The notes: generated from the sequence alone by a model not told the origin. Positions 37,411-50,516 are shown, counted from the first letter of the stretch. The stretch: 64,000 nt of DNA from Gamsiella multidivaricata (GCF_025024155.1 NW_026251745.1:298198-362197); one strand, 5' to 3'. Translations and numbers: made by a program.

Positions 37411-38098
37411 GGCGTTATGTGGACTAGGCTATTGTGGAGAGGTTGGTGAGCGTGAGGTTGCTGGAGGTGATTCCGTTACATGTACTGCCAGTGAGAGCCA
37501 CGTTTGCATTTGCAGAGACACTGCTGCCGAAAGAAAGCGGAGGAAGAGACGAATGCGAAAGCGAAGGCGGAGAGGGAAGAGCGGTAGAGAGGATGATGAC
37601 GGGTAGAGCGACACCTGGACCTGGATCTGCGTATTAAGGAAAAGGGATCAAGGGCATTTGGAGGAAAGATTTTTAATAAGATTAATTTTTCAATTGAATT
37701 GAACTGAGTAGGGTTGAATAAATCGAATTGAATAAAAAGTATCAGAATATATTTGTATACAGAGAGAGCACTTGAGTGAAGCGGATTGGGGTAGGGTGTG
37801 GGATGAGGAGGAGGAGAGGGGGAAGATCGATTGTCGGGAATCAGATCAAGCGGTTGAAGAGCAATGAGGACAGGAGCCAACAGCCACCCTTCACGAGCAG
37901 AAAAGACAAGCGTGGTTGAGGAGAGGGGAAGGAGGAAGAGAAAGAAAAAGAATGAAAGAGAGAGAAGAGGAGGAGGAGGAGGAAGAACAAGTTGAAGAAA
38001 AGGGTTCTTGTCGATAATGTTATTGTTGTCATGCTGTTATGTTACTATTTACGTCTTTACTGTAATGCAATACAATCGAGTTGCAAGCAAAAGCAGAC

Positions 38099-38162
38099 AT
38101 ATTCGTATTCGTATTCATATTCATCTTCATGCCCATGTCCATGTTCATGTCCATGTTTATGT
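38099..38162. repeat. Imperfect hexamer array (TATTCG / CCATGT type)
   Basis: About ten 6-base units in a row, drifting from GTATTC to CCATGT. No long open frame of quality covers it. Confidence 0.8.
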
Positions 38163-38613
38163 ACCCGCCCAACGGCATTCAAACTACATCGACAATTTGA
38201 CAATTGACATGGATTCTGCTGATACACAGGACGGTCTGTCTGCCTGTTCGGCTGTCCGCCCGCTGTCTGTCATATACACAGATAGACAGACAAACCAGAC
38301 CAGACAAAGGGCCGGAAGTGGAGCCAGCAGATGAGCAAAGAAACCAGAAACAGAGCAAAAGGGAAGAAGGGAAGAAGGGAAATACGACAATCCATATACA
38401 TTTTCCCCATACAACCAGCAACAGTACATTATCAGTATCACCAAAACATATTGCATGTAGCATACTAGCTTCGATTTACTGCAGTGCATGCACATACACA
38501 TATACAATACGCTGGTTAATGAAGAGTGTCGCCTTAATGATGGGGCGCCTGACAACGACAATAGGATCGGTAGTAGGAGTAGTAATCAGGACAAGGCAGA
38601 GTAAAAAAGGACC

Positions 38614-38692
38614 GCACAGGCACAGGCACAAGTACAGACACAGGCGCAAGCACAGGTACAAGGACAGGCACAGATGCAGGTACGAGTACAGG
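38614..38692. repeat. Imperfect hexamer array (CACAGG type)
   Basis: About thirteen 6-base units related to CACAGG / CACAAG / TACAGG. It lies 450 bases from another hexamer array of different sequence. Confidence 0.8.
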
Positions 38693-41399
38693 TGGGGATG
38701 CCTGAGGGTTTACAAGGTTGATTGGTTAAATGGAGAGGAAAGTAAAAGTGACCGGCCGACAGTGGCGGAAGAACGAACGAAGGTGGAGCGGACGGAGGAA
38801 AGAGGGGAGGAAAGAACGAGTAGAGCAGTGGACACACCAGGACAAGAGGCCAAAAAGAGCAGAAGAAAAAGGGAGGAAAAAAAGGAAAAGGGACGAAGAT
38901 GTGGAGGGTAAAAAGTGAGGGAAAAAAGCTTTTTTTTTTTGTGGTAAGATATCTACAGTAGAACACTCTGCCATTGCGTCTGTTCAGTGTATCCTATCTA
39001 CTTCCCATTTTACGCTCCATCTTGCTCTTTTGAGTAGGCCCTACCAGATGCCAGTCCATGATGCATCCAATGCGGAGCAAAATGGTCGCTACAATGCTCG
39101 ACAAGCTTGACAATCTGCTACTCGTACATGGTGTGCAGGACGATGATAATAAGCTTTCTCCAGGCCAACAAGGCTCACTCACTGTATGCTCGATGGCGGC
39201 GCTAAAGCTCGGACCCTGACACCAACAATGCTGCTGGCGATGCTCCCAGACAGTCGCTCGTCGCGGGCAGCACTCTACGAGCCGGCCACCTGGATGGGAT
39301 AGCGCTTTCCTTTGTAACCCTCGCGGGTTGCTGCATCAACACGGTCTTCATTTCTCACTTGTTGTGAGAGCTGCAACAGCTGAAGAAATGCGTTGGGTAT
39401 AGACATTCATATTCGATCCAATATCCTCAGCACGGTATAGGGTGAAAACACGAATAGCGAGCAACGAACAGCAAAAAAGAAAGCAACAGCGGCAGCAACT
39501 GAGCAGTACGACAAGAGTACAAATACATACATACCGGGTCTTTTAACGTAGCCTGGTCAGTGTTTGTGCGTGCGTATAATATGTGCGTGTTTTCTCCTGT
39601 GTTCAGCAACTGAATTGAAGCTCAAGGAGAAGAAAGGGGTCAGCGCCACACAGACGACAAGTTCTGAGTCCATGCCCACCATTCTCTCGCACTGCACTCC
39701 GTTCTTCCGAATGTTTCTGTACATGGGAGAATTGCTGTAATGACATTTCCTATATTCGTGAATATGATACAGAATACAGGCCTCAGTTCAACCACTGCTA
39801 TAGTAAAGTAAGCAAAGAGCTCTACTGTTTGAGTCTATGAAGGATAATATGGAATTCATGGTACCCTCTCAAGGATACATCTCGCCGTCTATTCGTCTCA
39901 TTCGCCCCTACAGATGTCATAGCTTTTTAAAGCTCAGTAGGGCACAGAGACAACGATCAACTCTCCGGTACGTCCTGGAGCCCTTGCCGCCCTCTCGGCT
40001 AGTCAAAAGAGATAAAGGCTGCACCGAGTAAGAACGCGGGGTTGGGGTATGATCCGCACTGCAATGCACTGGATGTATGAGCCTCCCTAATATTGATCCC
40101 GTCTGCCCTGCTCTGTCTATCTCTGTCCGATGTGCTCATTGTCGTGTTCGAGTACGCGGTCATGGACCCGCTTGGTGTAATACAGATCAGGCTGCCATGG
40201 ACCTGGTGGATTGAGATTGAGGCAAGAATGCTTGCTTTGGGATAGGGCACAGTCCATTGGGGCACCAGTGATTGCTTACCGACCCCGCTCAATTTTTGTC
40301 GAGACTCTCCGTGGCGACGGTGGGAGAATCGGTCGTGGGTTGGACAGCGTCCATCATTTGGTAGAGGTTCTGGACTTGGTCGGCGGCAATCATTGGCGAG
40401 GTCTCTCAGCCAAAAAGAAAACTAGCTTTCTTTGCATTTATATCATCATGTAAATACCATCGGCTGTAACGTAAAATAAAGAAAAGGCGACTTATTGGCG
40501 GCAAGGATCGCGTTGGTGGTCGTTGGTGGTGCGGATGACAGTGTTAGATAGGAATGTACTTCCTATATATCCACATGCGCGGTTAAGGCAACGCCGAGTC
40601 TCTTATCTCCCCATCCCACACAATAGGTAAGCCAGAGAGTATGTTGCTGGCCGCTGATAGGTCTTTGGTGCTCAACAGGGCTGGACCTCGCATTTGTTTA
40701 TTTGCTGTGGCCCTCACTTGCTGTATGCCGTGTCATCAGAACAGACGGCACTCGATCAGGAAATCAACCGCTTGCTGATCCGGATGAGAATCGTTTGTCT
40801 TGGGCTAGACGTTCTGATCCACTCAGTTCCCTGAACGGGTTACACCCAGCACACCTTCAATTGTACGAACTTTCAATCTATATTCCAAAGACCCGGGTTG
40901 ATTTTTCTGAATAACCACACCGTTCCTCATCATACTACAGACCCTCCGATTGCGGCTTTGAGTTCGTACAGTCATGTCGACTGGCCAGACCTCAAATGGA
41001 CCAGTCTAACCCCAAAACAATTCCCGATATCAGTCAACTGGCATGTGTGCTAGATGATTGACGAATACCGTTACGATGTCCTTTTGTTGCACATTGTCGT
41101 TGTGCCTGTTTACATACAGACATACAGACCTGCAGACATTTACAAAAAACAAACATCACACCATAGCACAGTTCGGCATGAACAAAAACGCCGACAGGTT
41201 GCTGCTCAGCGACAGCGGAATAAAATCAGAGTACAGTTCAACATCGTTCCCTGACAGATCGCGATCTATGCTGTGGCAAACAGCAGCGTCGCAAAAGATA
41301 TTTGAGCTAAAACCGCACTCGCGTACAGTGTCGAACATGTAAATGACCACACTGGTAATCAGATTCAGGAGATTAAAAAAAAGCCGCGATCCTGGGAAC

Positions 41400-41600
41400 A
41401 CGAAGTGGCTTCCAGGACTGCAACGTGGAAAGCATCTTTGTTTCTGTTCCTGAGTCGTGGATGATGAAGAAGCCTCTAAGGTCCTTTTCTGGGTCAGTTT
41501 CTTTCTCTTTCCTCGGGTTTCTTGCTTCTGCACGCCAGGCGGTTTTGTCGTTGGTGTATTAGTCACCTTCGGTTTTGCATTGACTAAAAATCCTCCTATG
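41400..41600 (-). pseudogene. Protein-like remnant, basic, unknown
   Basis: The minus strand has an open stretch rich in Lys, Thr and Pro (for example KPPGVQKQETRGKRKKL, then a Ser run). Codon use looks like coding DNA, but there is no start, no conserved domain I recognise and no clear splice join. It may be a decayed gene or the end of a transposon. Confidence 0.25.
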
Positions 41601-42203
41601 TAAAACAAGCAAGAATAAGCACGGAACAAAAAGATAGGAACACAAGACCAAGGGATACAGGGAGAGGGACACGCATTATAGTTTTACCACAAAGATGTAC
41701 GTTGACGACCGTTGCTGAACTTCATCGCAGAATAGAATTGAAGATATTAAAACGAGATTGTGGCCGAAGATATGACCAGAAAATGTTGCCCACTCGACGA
41801 TACGTTTGGAGGATTCAATGGGGCGCATATATTATATCTAGACGTTCATTGCATGGCCTGACTTTGAGCTCCATGATGATGTATCATCAAAAGTGCTCAT
41901 CTTTTCTGATTTTCTGCATCTCACCCATAAAGACTCCGTCATGCAGGACAACAATACCATATAAATTCGTCCGAGGATAAATCCAGCGCCATAACTGACC
42001 TTTACAATCCACAGTCCGTGGGTAATGTTCGTGGGTATCTGAGGGCGCAAATATACGCTATTCGTCGGCGCAGAATGAAACGCAGCAGTCCTGAGACTCT
42101 AGCCTCAAGTGTTTCTCTATTGGTCCTCAGATCGGCTCATTCCAACATTTTGCACGCTCTATTTGCTGGTGCTTCATTCAAGGAGGACAAGAGAGAATGA
42201 TGT

Positions 42204-42231
42204 GGGGGGAGAGGGGAGAGGGGAAAGGGGG
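42204..42231 (+). other. G-quadruplex-forming motif
   Basis: Four G-runs of 6, 4, 4 and 5 bases separated by three-base loops, a near ideal intramolecular G4 pattern on the plus strand. Confidence 0.8.
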
Positions 42232-45200
42232 AGGAAGCAATGTCTTTTAGATGTGTATCCTACCAAACGAGCTCCCAGTGTTGCACACATCAACCCCCTC
42301 CCCCGAGAGCACAGGGCCGCTCAATAAGCTATGTTTGAATTGAGTCGTGGGATAGGGTATCGATTCGAGCAAGAATTAAACAAGGGTTTAGAGTCTTGCA
42401 AATTAGCAGAAGATATGGCAATAATAAAAATAGGCGGCTACCAGTAATTACCTGTAATGGTGTCTGCAACAGAGAATCGGACTACATGGACAAGTCAGTA
42501 CAATAGACGGATATCGTACACCCGAAAAGCTGGATAGCCAATTGGACTATCATGACTTGGCCGCCTGGAAAGAGAGGGCGTGGAGAATTCTGTACATGTA
42601 CACACGCATGTACACCTCATGATACTTTGAGATATGAATTTTTCAAAGCACGTCTGGCTATGACAACGACACAACAACAAACAACAAACAGCTACAACAA
42701 CATCATCAAAAGCAAAAAATGTTAAATTCTAGCGACGGGCCAGGAGAACTCCACCACTGAAAAGTGAGGAAGGCACCGTGCTTGCCATTTGATTGCCTGA
42801 TCCGCCCCTTGGCCATTTATTGACGTTTTCCTTGAAGTGTCTCAACTAGTCCCTGCGTCCTCTTTGTTTATAGTCTACCAGACATATATCCCAAACGTTC
42901 ATGACTTATGGTCGTCTGCAAACTCATTTTCTACAGTCCCTTAGGCGTTGTCACAAAAGCATTATGAAAATTAGAATACAGTCTATTCTTGTTTGCGGGT
43001 GATCCTTGTACATATGTATAGTCCATTAGGTGATCGTCCAGGCCCAGATTGTTTTCTACCCCACTGAATAGAGCATTTTCTAGGTTAAGGTAAAATTTAT
43101 GAACGCTGTGCCTCTTGTTGATGCGATTTTGTACCTCACTTGCCGGTGGTTGCGCCCGACCAAGCAGTGGACCTGTTATATTTATCTCATCTTAAAGATT
43201 AGCACAAGCGCCCAAAACTTGAAACTAGGCACTTAACGAAAAAATATTGATCTTACAGCCGGAAAAGAGTTGCGGAACATATTATTTCGCCCAAAATGAT
43301 CTTTTCACCGTGCAATGGGCGAAAAGAAAGGTGTTATGCTCCATATCCCTTGTCGAGGTGGGTGGAGTGGGTAGAGTGCTCAGGACCGATAAGTTTTTGA
43401 CCTAGCGTTGGCACGAGCACTGCATAAGCACATTCACCTTATTCATTTTACTCGATTCTTCATCTCATGTGCACTTTTACTTCTGAAGAACCACTGTAGC
43501 CTTGTACTGACACGAATCCTTTGTCATTTTGCTCGGCACTCATGACGCTAGTCTCTTGCTACGCGTTCAGCACGACGTGGAGGCTATTTTGCTTAGCAAT
43601 AACACACATTGCACTATGGCTAAAACCACTAGTTTATGTCCTCCTATCTCACGATTGACGCTTCTATCAACGACAACTAAGAGAGCCTTTATTTTTTTTT
43701 TATTTTTTTTATTTTTATTTTTTATTTTTTTTGACAGTAGACGTTACTAATGCAGATGGTCTCTTTGTATCCCTAAGTATCAGCATACAGATATGATTCG
43801 AGAGGTACGCTACTCAGGCAAGGATTCTAGTCGGCTAGTATGTTAACATTCTTCTTTTTGTACCGTTTCTAGCAAGCATCCCGGCGGATGTACTTGCGCA
43901 AATTCTTTGCGAATTATTATGTTGGCCAACGTACCCGTTATTCTGGCTTCGGACAAAATTTACGCAGGCGCACGTAGCAGTTACATGGCTGACTGTTGAT
44001 GGGCCTCACCGGCATCAACTCTTGAGTGTAATCTAGTACGGCTACACTTGAGATAAAAGTCGACGTTAGAATAAATCACACACTTAGCTCCATTCATTGA
44101 CTTATGTCAGTACCCCTTGCATCAGAGGGCTCTTATGGTACTTTCCGTTTTGAATCTTGCTCGGCATTGGTCAGCTTATAATGGCCAGAGACGAAATAAC
44201 TATAATAACATATCGTGCCCTCGCCCTTGGTCCATTGTCCATCGTGATGTTTCAAGTAATCATCTAGTCTGCAGATCTTTCTTTGTCTCTCAAGGTCTAT
44301 TATTTCAGATCCGAGACCTGCATGTAAAGGAATTAAGAAAGAGACTGAGCCTAGCTCAAAGATCAACGAATGGATGGCATATGGGGAATAGCGGATGTTG
44401 AATGTAAGCTGGCAAATAGCTTTATGCATAGATGATGAATAATAGCCAAAAGGCGCTCAATTCCCTGTTGCTCGTTGTCTTTCCTCAGTATCACCTTTCG
44501 TCATGTTGACCCTCGTTTGTTCATAGCGGACGCACTTTGAGGAACATATACGAATATACGATTTCCTCCCTATCATCAGAGCTCCGTCCCATTCTTAACA
44601 CTCAAATGAATGTATATTGGCCAACGCTGCCAAGCATCCCTTCCTTATCCTTTACGCTTCAATCTCGGATACTTTTTCACTCTGATATTGCTTTTTTTGT
44701 CACTTTTTCTCTTCAGCTCACCCCTTTCACAACGAGTGTTCAATTTAGCTATGCCAAGGTGCCACAAAGCCGCTTGACGCTTGCATTAATTAAGTTTAAC
44801 GGAACGCAAACCAATCGGGCGACTGGAGGCCAGTGCCGCGGCATGTCATGTGAGAATGAGGGACGCATCCGGATTTTCATGAAGCGTGATAAACAAATCT
44901 ATGCAATGCTCTCTGGTTACAAGATAACTTTCCCATTTAAATAGCATCAATTACAGCCGCTGCCGGTGCCGTGCTCATACCACCAAGGCTCTGCGTGGAG
45001 GCGGATGCAGTGAAACAAATTTATTAACTCAAAATAGGCCGTTTCGTCAACTTTAAGAGCGCCCTTTTGATTACAGGGTCCACCCTCATTTCGAGAAATT
45101 TTTCAGCGAGACAAAACTGGCTTAAATTACAAGCATGCCCAATCAACAGTCAAATGAGTGCCGCCCAGGCTCTCTTATTCGTCCCAAACATTTATTCATG

Positions 45201-46622
45201 CGAGAAATCACTTTTTTTTTTTTTTTAACAAGGATGGACGTATCGATATGTGTATGAGCGTTATCACAAACACGATTACCTGAAAAACAGATCAGTAACC
45301 GTTGGGCTCAGCAAAACGTTTTTGGCAAGCAGACAGCACTTTTTCTCTATTGCATTGCAGCGCTAACGCTCTACGACGCGAGCGATTAAAAACCTTGTTG
45401 CTTTGACGCGTCGTGAAATGTTTAAAAAAAAAAAAAAAGAACTGTAACATGTACAAAATTTACGGACGCTGCATTTAAGGCTAGCCTAGAGCGGCGTTAC
45501 AGTTTCCGGGATCCAACAAATTTCTCCGTACGAAATGGAGCGCGTCCTGAAAGAGAGTTCGAGAGCGACCGCCAGAAAGAAAGGAAGTTTTCTAGAAAAA
45601 TCAACAAGCATCAAGCCACATGAGGACGTATAAAAAAAATGAAGCACTTTGAGATCTTTTTCACCCACCACTCCATATTCCTCTCCATCCCACCTCCTCC
45701 TCCCTCTACAACATCGTTTGGCCCTGCAAACAATTGATCGAGTAAGTTCCTTATGATATGCCCGTACCCCTTCATTTTTGGGGCGCGTGTCCTGGACATG
45801 TTTGGATATTATTATTATTTTTTCGTCTCTGTGTAGTGTGCTTGTTCTCGTGTGAATGATGAAAATTATTCTTTGTCTTCATTCTATCTTATCGACCATG
45901 GTGATACCTCTCCACTCCTTCGCTGAGGAGTGTCATACTTGCCAGTATAAACCACTGACTCACACAGACAATGCCGCAACAAAGCGCAGATCGACCACAT
46001 GTGTTGCATTTTTGGGGTCGGAGAACAATTTCCGGACCATACGCTAACCAGTCGTGTTTGCTCTGTCAATCGTAGGGCTTGAATTCTGGCCTGGAAACGG
46101 CCGTGATCAATGATCAATTGCTTTTTGTCAGGGTCATCCAGCGTAGGATGCTGTTTCACAAGATGGTAAGAAAACCAGAAACCTCTTCGAGGTTTGTTAT
46201 TAAACGAAGGACGGATGGTGTGCTCTGTACATGATGAAGTATTTTTAATTCGCAGTTTCCACCGAAAGGACCATGTATAAGACGATCCACGGCCACTTCC
46301 ATCTTCTCCCTTGCGGAGGGGTATCAGTGAAGCGATCAGAGAGCAGTATGCCATCGTCGAGTTGCTGTGGATCTTGTCTTTCCTGATGCTGGCTATAACT
46401 TCCTTGGATGTCTGATTCCAAAGCCCACTATCCGTCCTTTACTATTCGGCATTTTCAGATAGCGCAATCAAGAACATTAGTTTTCTAACCTATGTTCCTT
46501 TATTGTGCTCAAATAGATGTCATACGCCGTTGCACTATGGATTGATTGTGAACAATCAGCGTTCTCGTTAAATAGATGAACGATTGTCGTGGAATAATAA
46601 TAATAAACTATGTTGTTGATCC

Positions 46623-48204
46623 TCAAATATTTGCATTTGCCATAGCCTGCTTGAACCCCCTAATCTTGTTACATTGCTCCTTTAGATTCTTGGTCTTGAA
46701 GCTGTCCCACTGGTTTGCTTGCAAAAAATTCCTTGAATATCGGAAACACGCCTCTTCTTGGAAATTTTGGTACAACCTGCGGTTGTATTTCCGCTCCTGT
46801 TTCCGGGTCTCTTCTTTGTAAGAGTGCGACTGGTGAATAATAAAATCCTGTGGGAGAACCCAGTAATCGATTCCTGAGATATAGATTTCGAACAAGCAGG
46901 CCTACGAAGCAAGGAAAAAGGGATGGCAGAGTATGAGAGCGGGCCAAGAAAGCGTAAAGAGATGATCAGACTTCTCAACCAGACGTGGACTTACAGCCTT
47001 ATTGGCACCATATCCAATGAAACGCTCGTCGCACCACGGCGTCCCTTCCTTCCTCAAAATGACATATGGCTCGTACGAGTGCTGATATGCGGTGACCTTA
47101 TATGCTGCATCCGTTTTGTACCATTGCTCATAGTCAGTCGAGTTGTGTCCCTTCGGGAAAAAATCGTGGAAAGTTGTAACCTTGCGCTCCTGAACGAGCC
47201 GAATCAGTGCCTTCTTGTCCTTTGGGAACGTTGCAGAATCGACTCCATCATCTTGCTTCACATATTCAAACGCTGGCAGGACTATTGCTGCTCCTGATCT
47301 CATCAACTTTCGAGCCCTAGGGTCCAGTGAAAGATGGCGCTGCAAATTTGTGCAGATGTGAAAGTCGACTGTGCATAGTTCAGTTAGCGCCCCATGGCCA
47401 TTGTTCATTCCGATAAAAAACAAAAAAAAAAAAAGGATAATTTGCTTACCGTCAAGCATCATGAAGTAGTCAGACCGCGCAAAGAACCTGGCGACGTTGC
47501 GCCACATGTTGAACTGTCGATCAAACTTATCTACCACTACATGGACGTCTACAAACTCACGCATGTATGGGTTCGAATTGTACATGTCCTGCAGCTTTGA
47601 GAGATTCTCATCGCGGTTCTCATCATCGGTGATATGGATCGAAACTGAAATCGGGCCCTGGTAGTTCGTGACCAGTTTGCTGAAGATCGGGTATCGGTCA
47701 AAGGTGATCAGCGTTGTGATGGTGACGGAGTCGGGATCGAAGTCTCTGACGGCCTTAAAATAATACGGTAGAACCTTGGAGGGCTGCATCGTGTTCGCAA
47801 AAACCTTGTGCAGCATCACGTCCTCTTCGATCTCATGTTCAGAGTGGTCTTTTCCTGCTGTGAAATTGATTGATATGTCAAGGGGGAGAGAAAGAGGGAT
47901 GTGGTATGAGATATTGGGCGGATACGAATGAGGAATAATTCTGATCTGTCCCTGGGCACCATTGTGTCCCTTCAGATATGGACCTACTGCCCCACTTCAT
48001 GACCTGTTGCGAATAAATCATGTTCTCCACATCGAAGGTTGTCTGGCCTGGTTCCGTCAATGCCTTTGGCTTGACCGCAACTAGGGCTGGTGAGTCCTGA
48101 TATTGGGCGAAGAGGTGATGTAGCGTGAAGAGTACGGACCCAGCGAGATAGACGATAGCTACATATCGCAGTACTGTTGATGTTGTTGATATGTCTAGCC
48201 GCAT
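46623..48204 (-). CDS. GT49-family glycosyltransferase, type II membrane, copy 2
   Basis: Paralogue of the GT49 gene at 26159-28391. Four exons (high to low): 48204-47988, 47857-47450, 47368-46995 and 46901-46623, giving 425 residues in phase. A membrane anchor lies at about 11-30 (VLRYVAIVYLAGSVLFTL). Catalytic landmarks match copy 1: MLDVDFHICTNL (about 207), QDDGVDSATFPKDKK, YEPYVILRKEGTPWCDERFIGYGANKA and IIHQSHSY. The first donor is GTAGGT at 47987; the acceptor could be at 47857 or three bases further in, changing one residue. Compared with copy 1 it gains an intron inside LD|VDF, lacks the intron before the GT domain's FxxF and lacks the last intron. It is divergent from DUS1 across 514 bases. 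Substrate is inferred only. Confidence 0.83.
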
Positions 48205-48718
48205 ATGTCCCGTCCTTGTTTCCTGTATACTGGGTAGCAATGGAAATCGAAAGGACAGGTGAAAGATAACGGCGAGAGGGTGCGTGGAGAAGTAATTCTG
48301 GTCAGAGATTGTAAGGAGAAAGGGAGCTGAATGATTTTTAAGAACTAAAGGAAGGTAAGGTAAGAAAAGGAAAGGAGGTCTGGGCAACACAATATGGCAT
48401 GCAGGATACACAACACGAAACGCGTGAGTTCGTAGCTCGTAGGTCATGTTGTCTGAGTGTGTGTAATCGAACACCCAAACTTCCGTCTGCCTTCAAATGA
48501 CCGCCTATAGACCACCCAAAGGCCTCGGCCTCGTGTTTTCAAAGTTTGCGCACTAAAGCTCTAATTTTTCTTTCTTCTTTAGCCCACCTTGCATCAGCTT
48601 CCTGATCCATCACAAAACGATCCTCATCACACCGCAGGGATCTACTCTTTCTCGCGAGCACCTCTTCGTGTCCTCTCATTCCCTACTCTCGATCGTTCGA
48701 CAGGCATCACTTCATTCA
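48205..48718. promoter_or_regulatory. Divergent promoter region between GT49 copy 2 and DUS1
   Basis: 514 bases between oppositely facing start codons. No coding features; pyrimidine-rich stretches precede the DUS1 start (48565-48580). Confidence 0.55.
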
Positions 48719-50516
48719 ATGACCAAGGCAAAGCAGGATCCCGAGGAACGCTATGCTGCTGCCGCAGCCAAGTGCAGGGCCGAGCACAACTTCTCGCCAA
48801 AGCTCGCGGGTTGGGACTTTTACAAGTCCATTGGGTCCCCAAAATACATTGTTGCTCCCATGGTAACAGCACATTTCTAGACAAGGGATCTCTTTTGTGC
48901 TAAAAGTACTCTCTGTATATTGACCCATACATCCTTTCATGATAGGTTGATCAATCAGAGCTGGCATGGAGAATTCTCAGCCGCCGCTACAAAGCCGAGT
49001 TGTGTTACACACCAATGTTCAATGCAAAAATTTTCGCCAAAGAGGAAAAGTATCGAGATGAGCACTGGGCTGGATTGAAGGATGGCCTCGGAGGAGGTGG
49101 ACTAAATGACCGACCATTGATTACCCAGGTAAATATTTCGCGCTGGATTTGGCACTTCCTAGACCATCGAGCTTGATTTATGTTGTGGTTTAACCAGGTC
49201 TTTTACTGTATTCTTAGTTTTGTGCTAACGATCCCGAATATCTGCTGCAGGCAGCATTGCTTGTGGCACCTTATTGCGACGCAGTTGATATCAATCTCGG
49301 ATGCCCTCAACACATTGCCAGGAGAGGCCACTATGGCTCATTCCTGATGGAGGACTGGCCATTGGTTGCCTCGTTGATCTCGACTCTACATAAACATCTT
49401 CCAATCCCAATCACTGCCAAGATCCGTGTCTTTCCTGAAGCAGAAAAGACAGTGGCCTACGCTAAAATGGTCGTCGAAGCTGGTGCACAGATCCTAGTCG
49501 TTCATGGACGTCTTCGAGAGATGAAGGGGCATCTCACGGGTGTTGCGGACTGGGAGAAGATTCGCATGGTTCAAGACGCAGTGGGGCATTTGGTGCCAGT
49601 GATCGCCAATGGCAATATTCTTTATCACGAAGATGTGGCTCGGTGTCTGGAGGCAACGGGGTGTGCTGGCGTCATGTCTGCAGAAGGAAGTCTTTATAAC
49701 CCAGCAATCTTTACCCCGGGTCATCCAGAGTCGTGGCGTCTGGCGGAAGAGTATCTCACCATCTGCGATGAGCTCGATACAAAAATCGCCTATACTCGTG
49801 GACACCTCTTCAAGATCTTTCGACCCAGTCTCAATGTTCACACGGACCTGAGGAGTGAGCTCGGATTGGCGAACTCGAGAGAGGCTATGTGGGATGTAAC
49901 CCGGAAGCTGAAGCAGAGGCTGATCGAGGACGAGGCAAAGTCTGGGCAAAATGGCGAAAGTTTCGAAGGACGAGTCGACGAGAAGGGATTCCCGGTGTTG
50001 CCACACTGGGTTGCTCAGCCATACTTCAGGCAGCCCATGCCTCCTCAGGACCAAAAAGTGACCGCCAACGTTGGTGAGGGTGGTGAAGGAGAGTTCCTGA
50101 ATGCTGCACTGTCTTCCTCCAAGCGATCTGCAGAAACATCGGGACACCGAGATGACGAGGAGCAAGATCGCTCTTCCATCAAATCGAAAAAATCCCTGAA
50201 GAACAAGAAGCCCAAGGTCCTCCCGAACCTTTGTCGCAGTGACCACTGCCAGAACACTTGCTCAGAGAAATGTATCTACCACAGATGCAAGAACTGTTGT
50301 CGATTGTACCAACGAGCAGAAGATCGATATGACTGTCCGTCTCATCCGATTAACTCTATGCGGAAAGAGAGGGAGAGGCAGGCGAAAGACACCTTGTTGC
50401 CACGCGTGGATTCACAAGAGGCCATTGGCGACGTGGCGTTGGAGGGCATGGTTGTCGGTTCTCGAGCAGTATCGGAGAGTGACGAGACGAAGTCAGATCG
50501 TTGCATGATTCTGTGA
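48719..50516 (+). CDS. DUS1: tRNA-dihydrouridine synthase 1 with C-terminal Cys-rich region and CaaX-like end
   Basis: Flavoenzyme that reduces uridine to dihydrouridine in tRNA (positions 16/17 in yeast Dus1). Exons 48719-48862, 48946-49128 and 49218-50516 join in phase to 541 residues. Hallmarks: [31 protein letters not shown] with the catalytic Cys (about 135), [14 protein letters not shown] and VIANGNI for FMN/tRNA binding. A Cys-rich segment at about 447-475 ([14 protein letters not shown], then CKNCC) is likely a zinc site. The last four residues are CMIL, a CaaX-type prenylation signal. The start at 48719 gives a short N-terminus before the barrel; no earlier ATG in frame is better. 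AATAAA lies at 50543. Confidence 0.93.

Larger units (their letters stand above)
37411..46622. other. 9 kb gene-poor region with repeats and protein-like scraps
   Basis: No gene with a start, family features and stop was found. The left 500 bases are probably the promoter of the zinc-finger gene. Hexamer repeats lie at 38099-38162 and 38614-38692, a strong G-quadruplex motif at 42204-42231 and many A/T homopolymers between 43680 and 45440. Protein-like scraps occur on the minus strand at 41400-41600 and 41880-41990 and on the plus strand at 43870-44030. The overall impression is of old, decayed insertions. Confidence 0.55.

Noticed and set aside
44537..44944. 135-codon plus-strand frame
   Set aside because: No conserved features and AT-rich setting; could not be supported as a gene.
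45884..46354. 156-codon minus-strand frame
   Set aside because: No recognised domain, no splice context, and atypical composition; treated as chance.
47556..47575. GGTTCGAATT, B-box-like motif
   Set aside because: Lies inside GT49 coding sequence and lacks tRNA stems.
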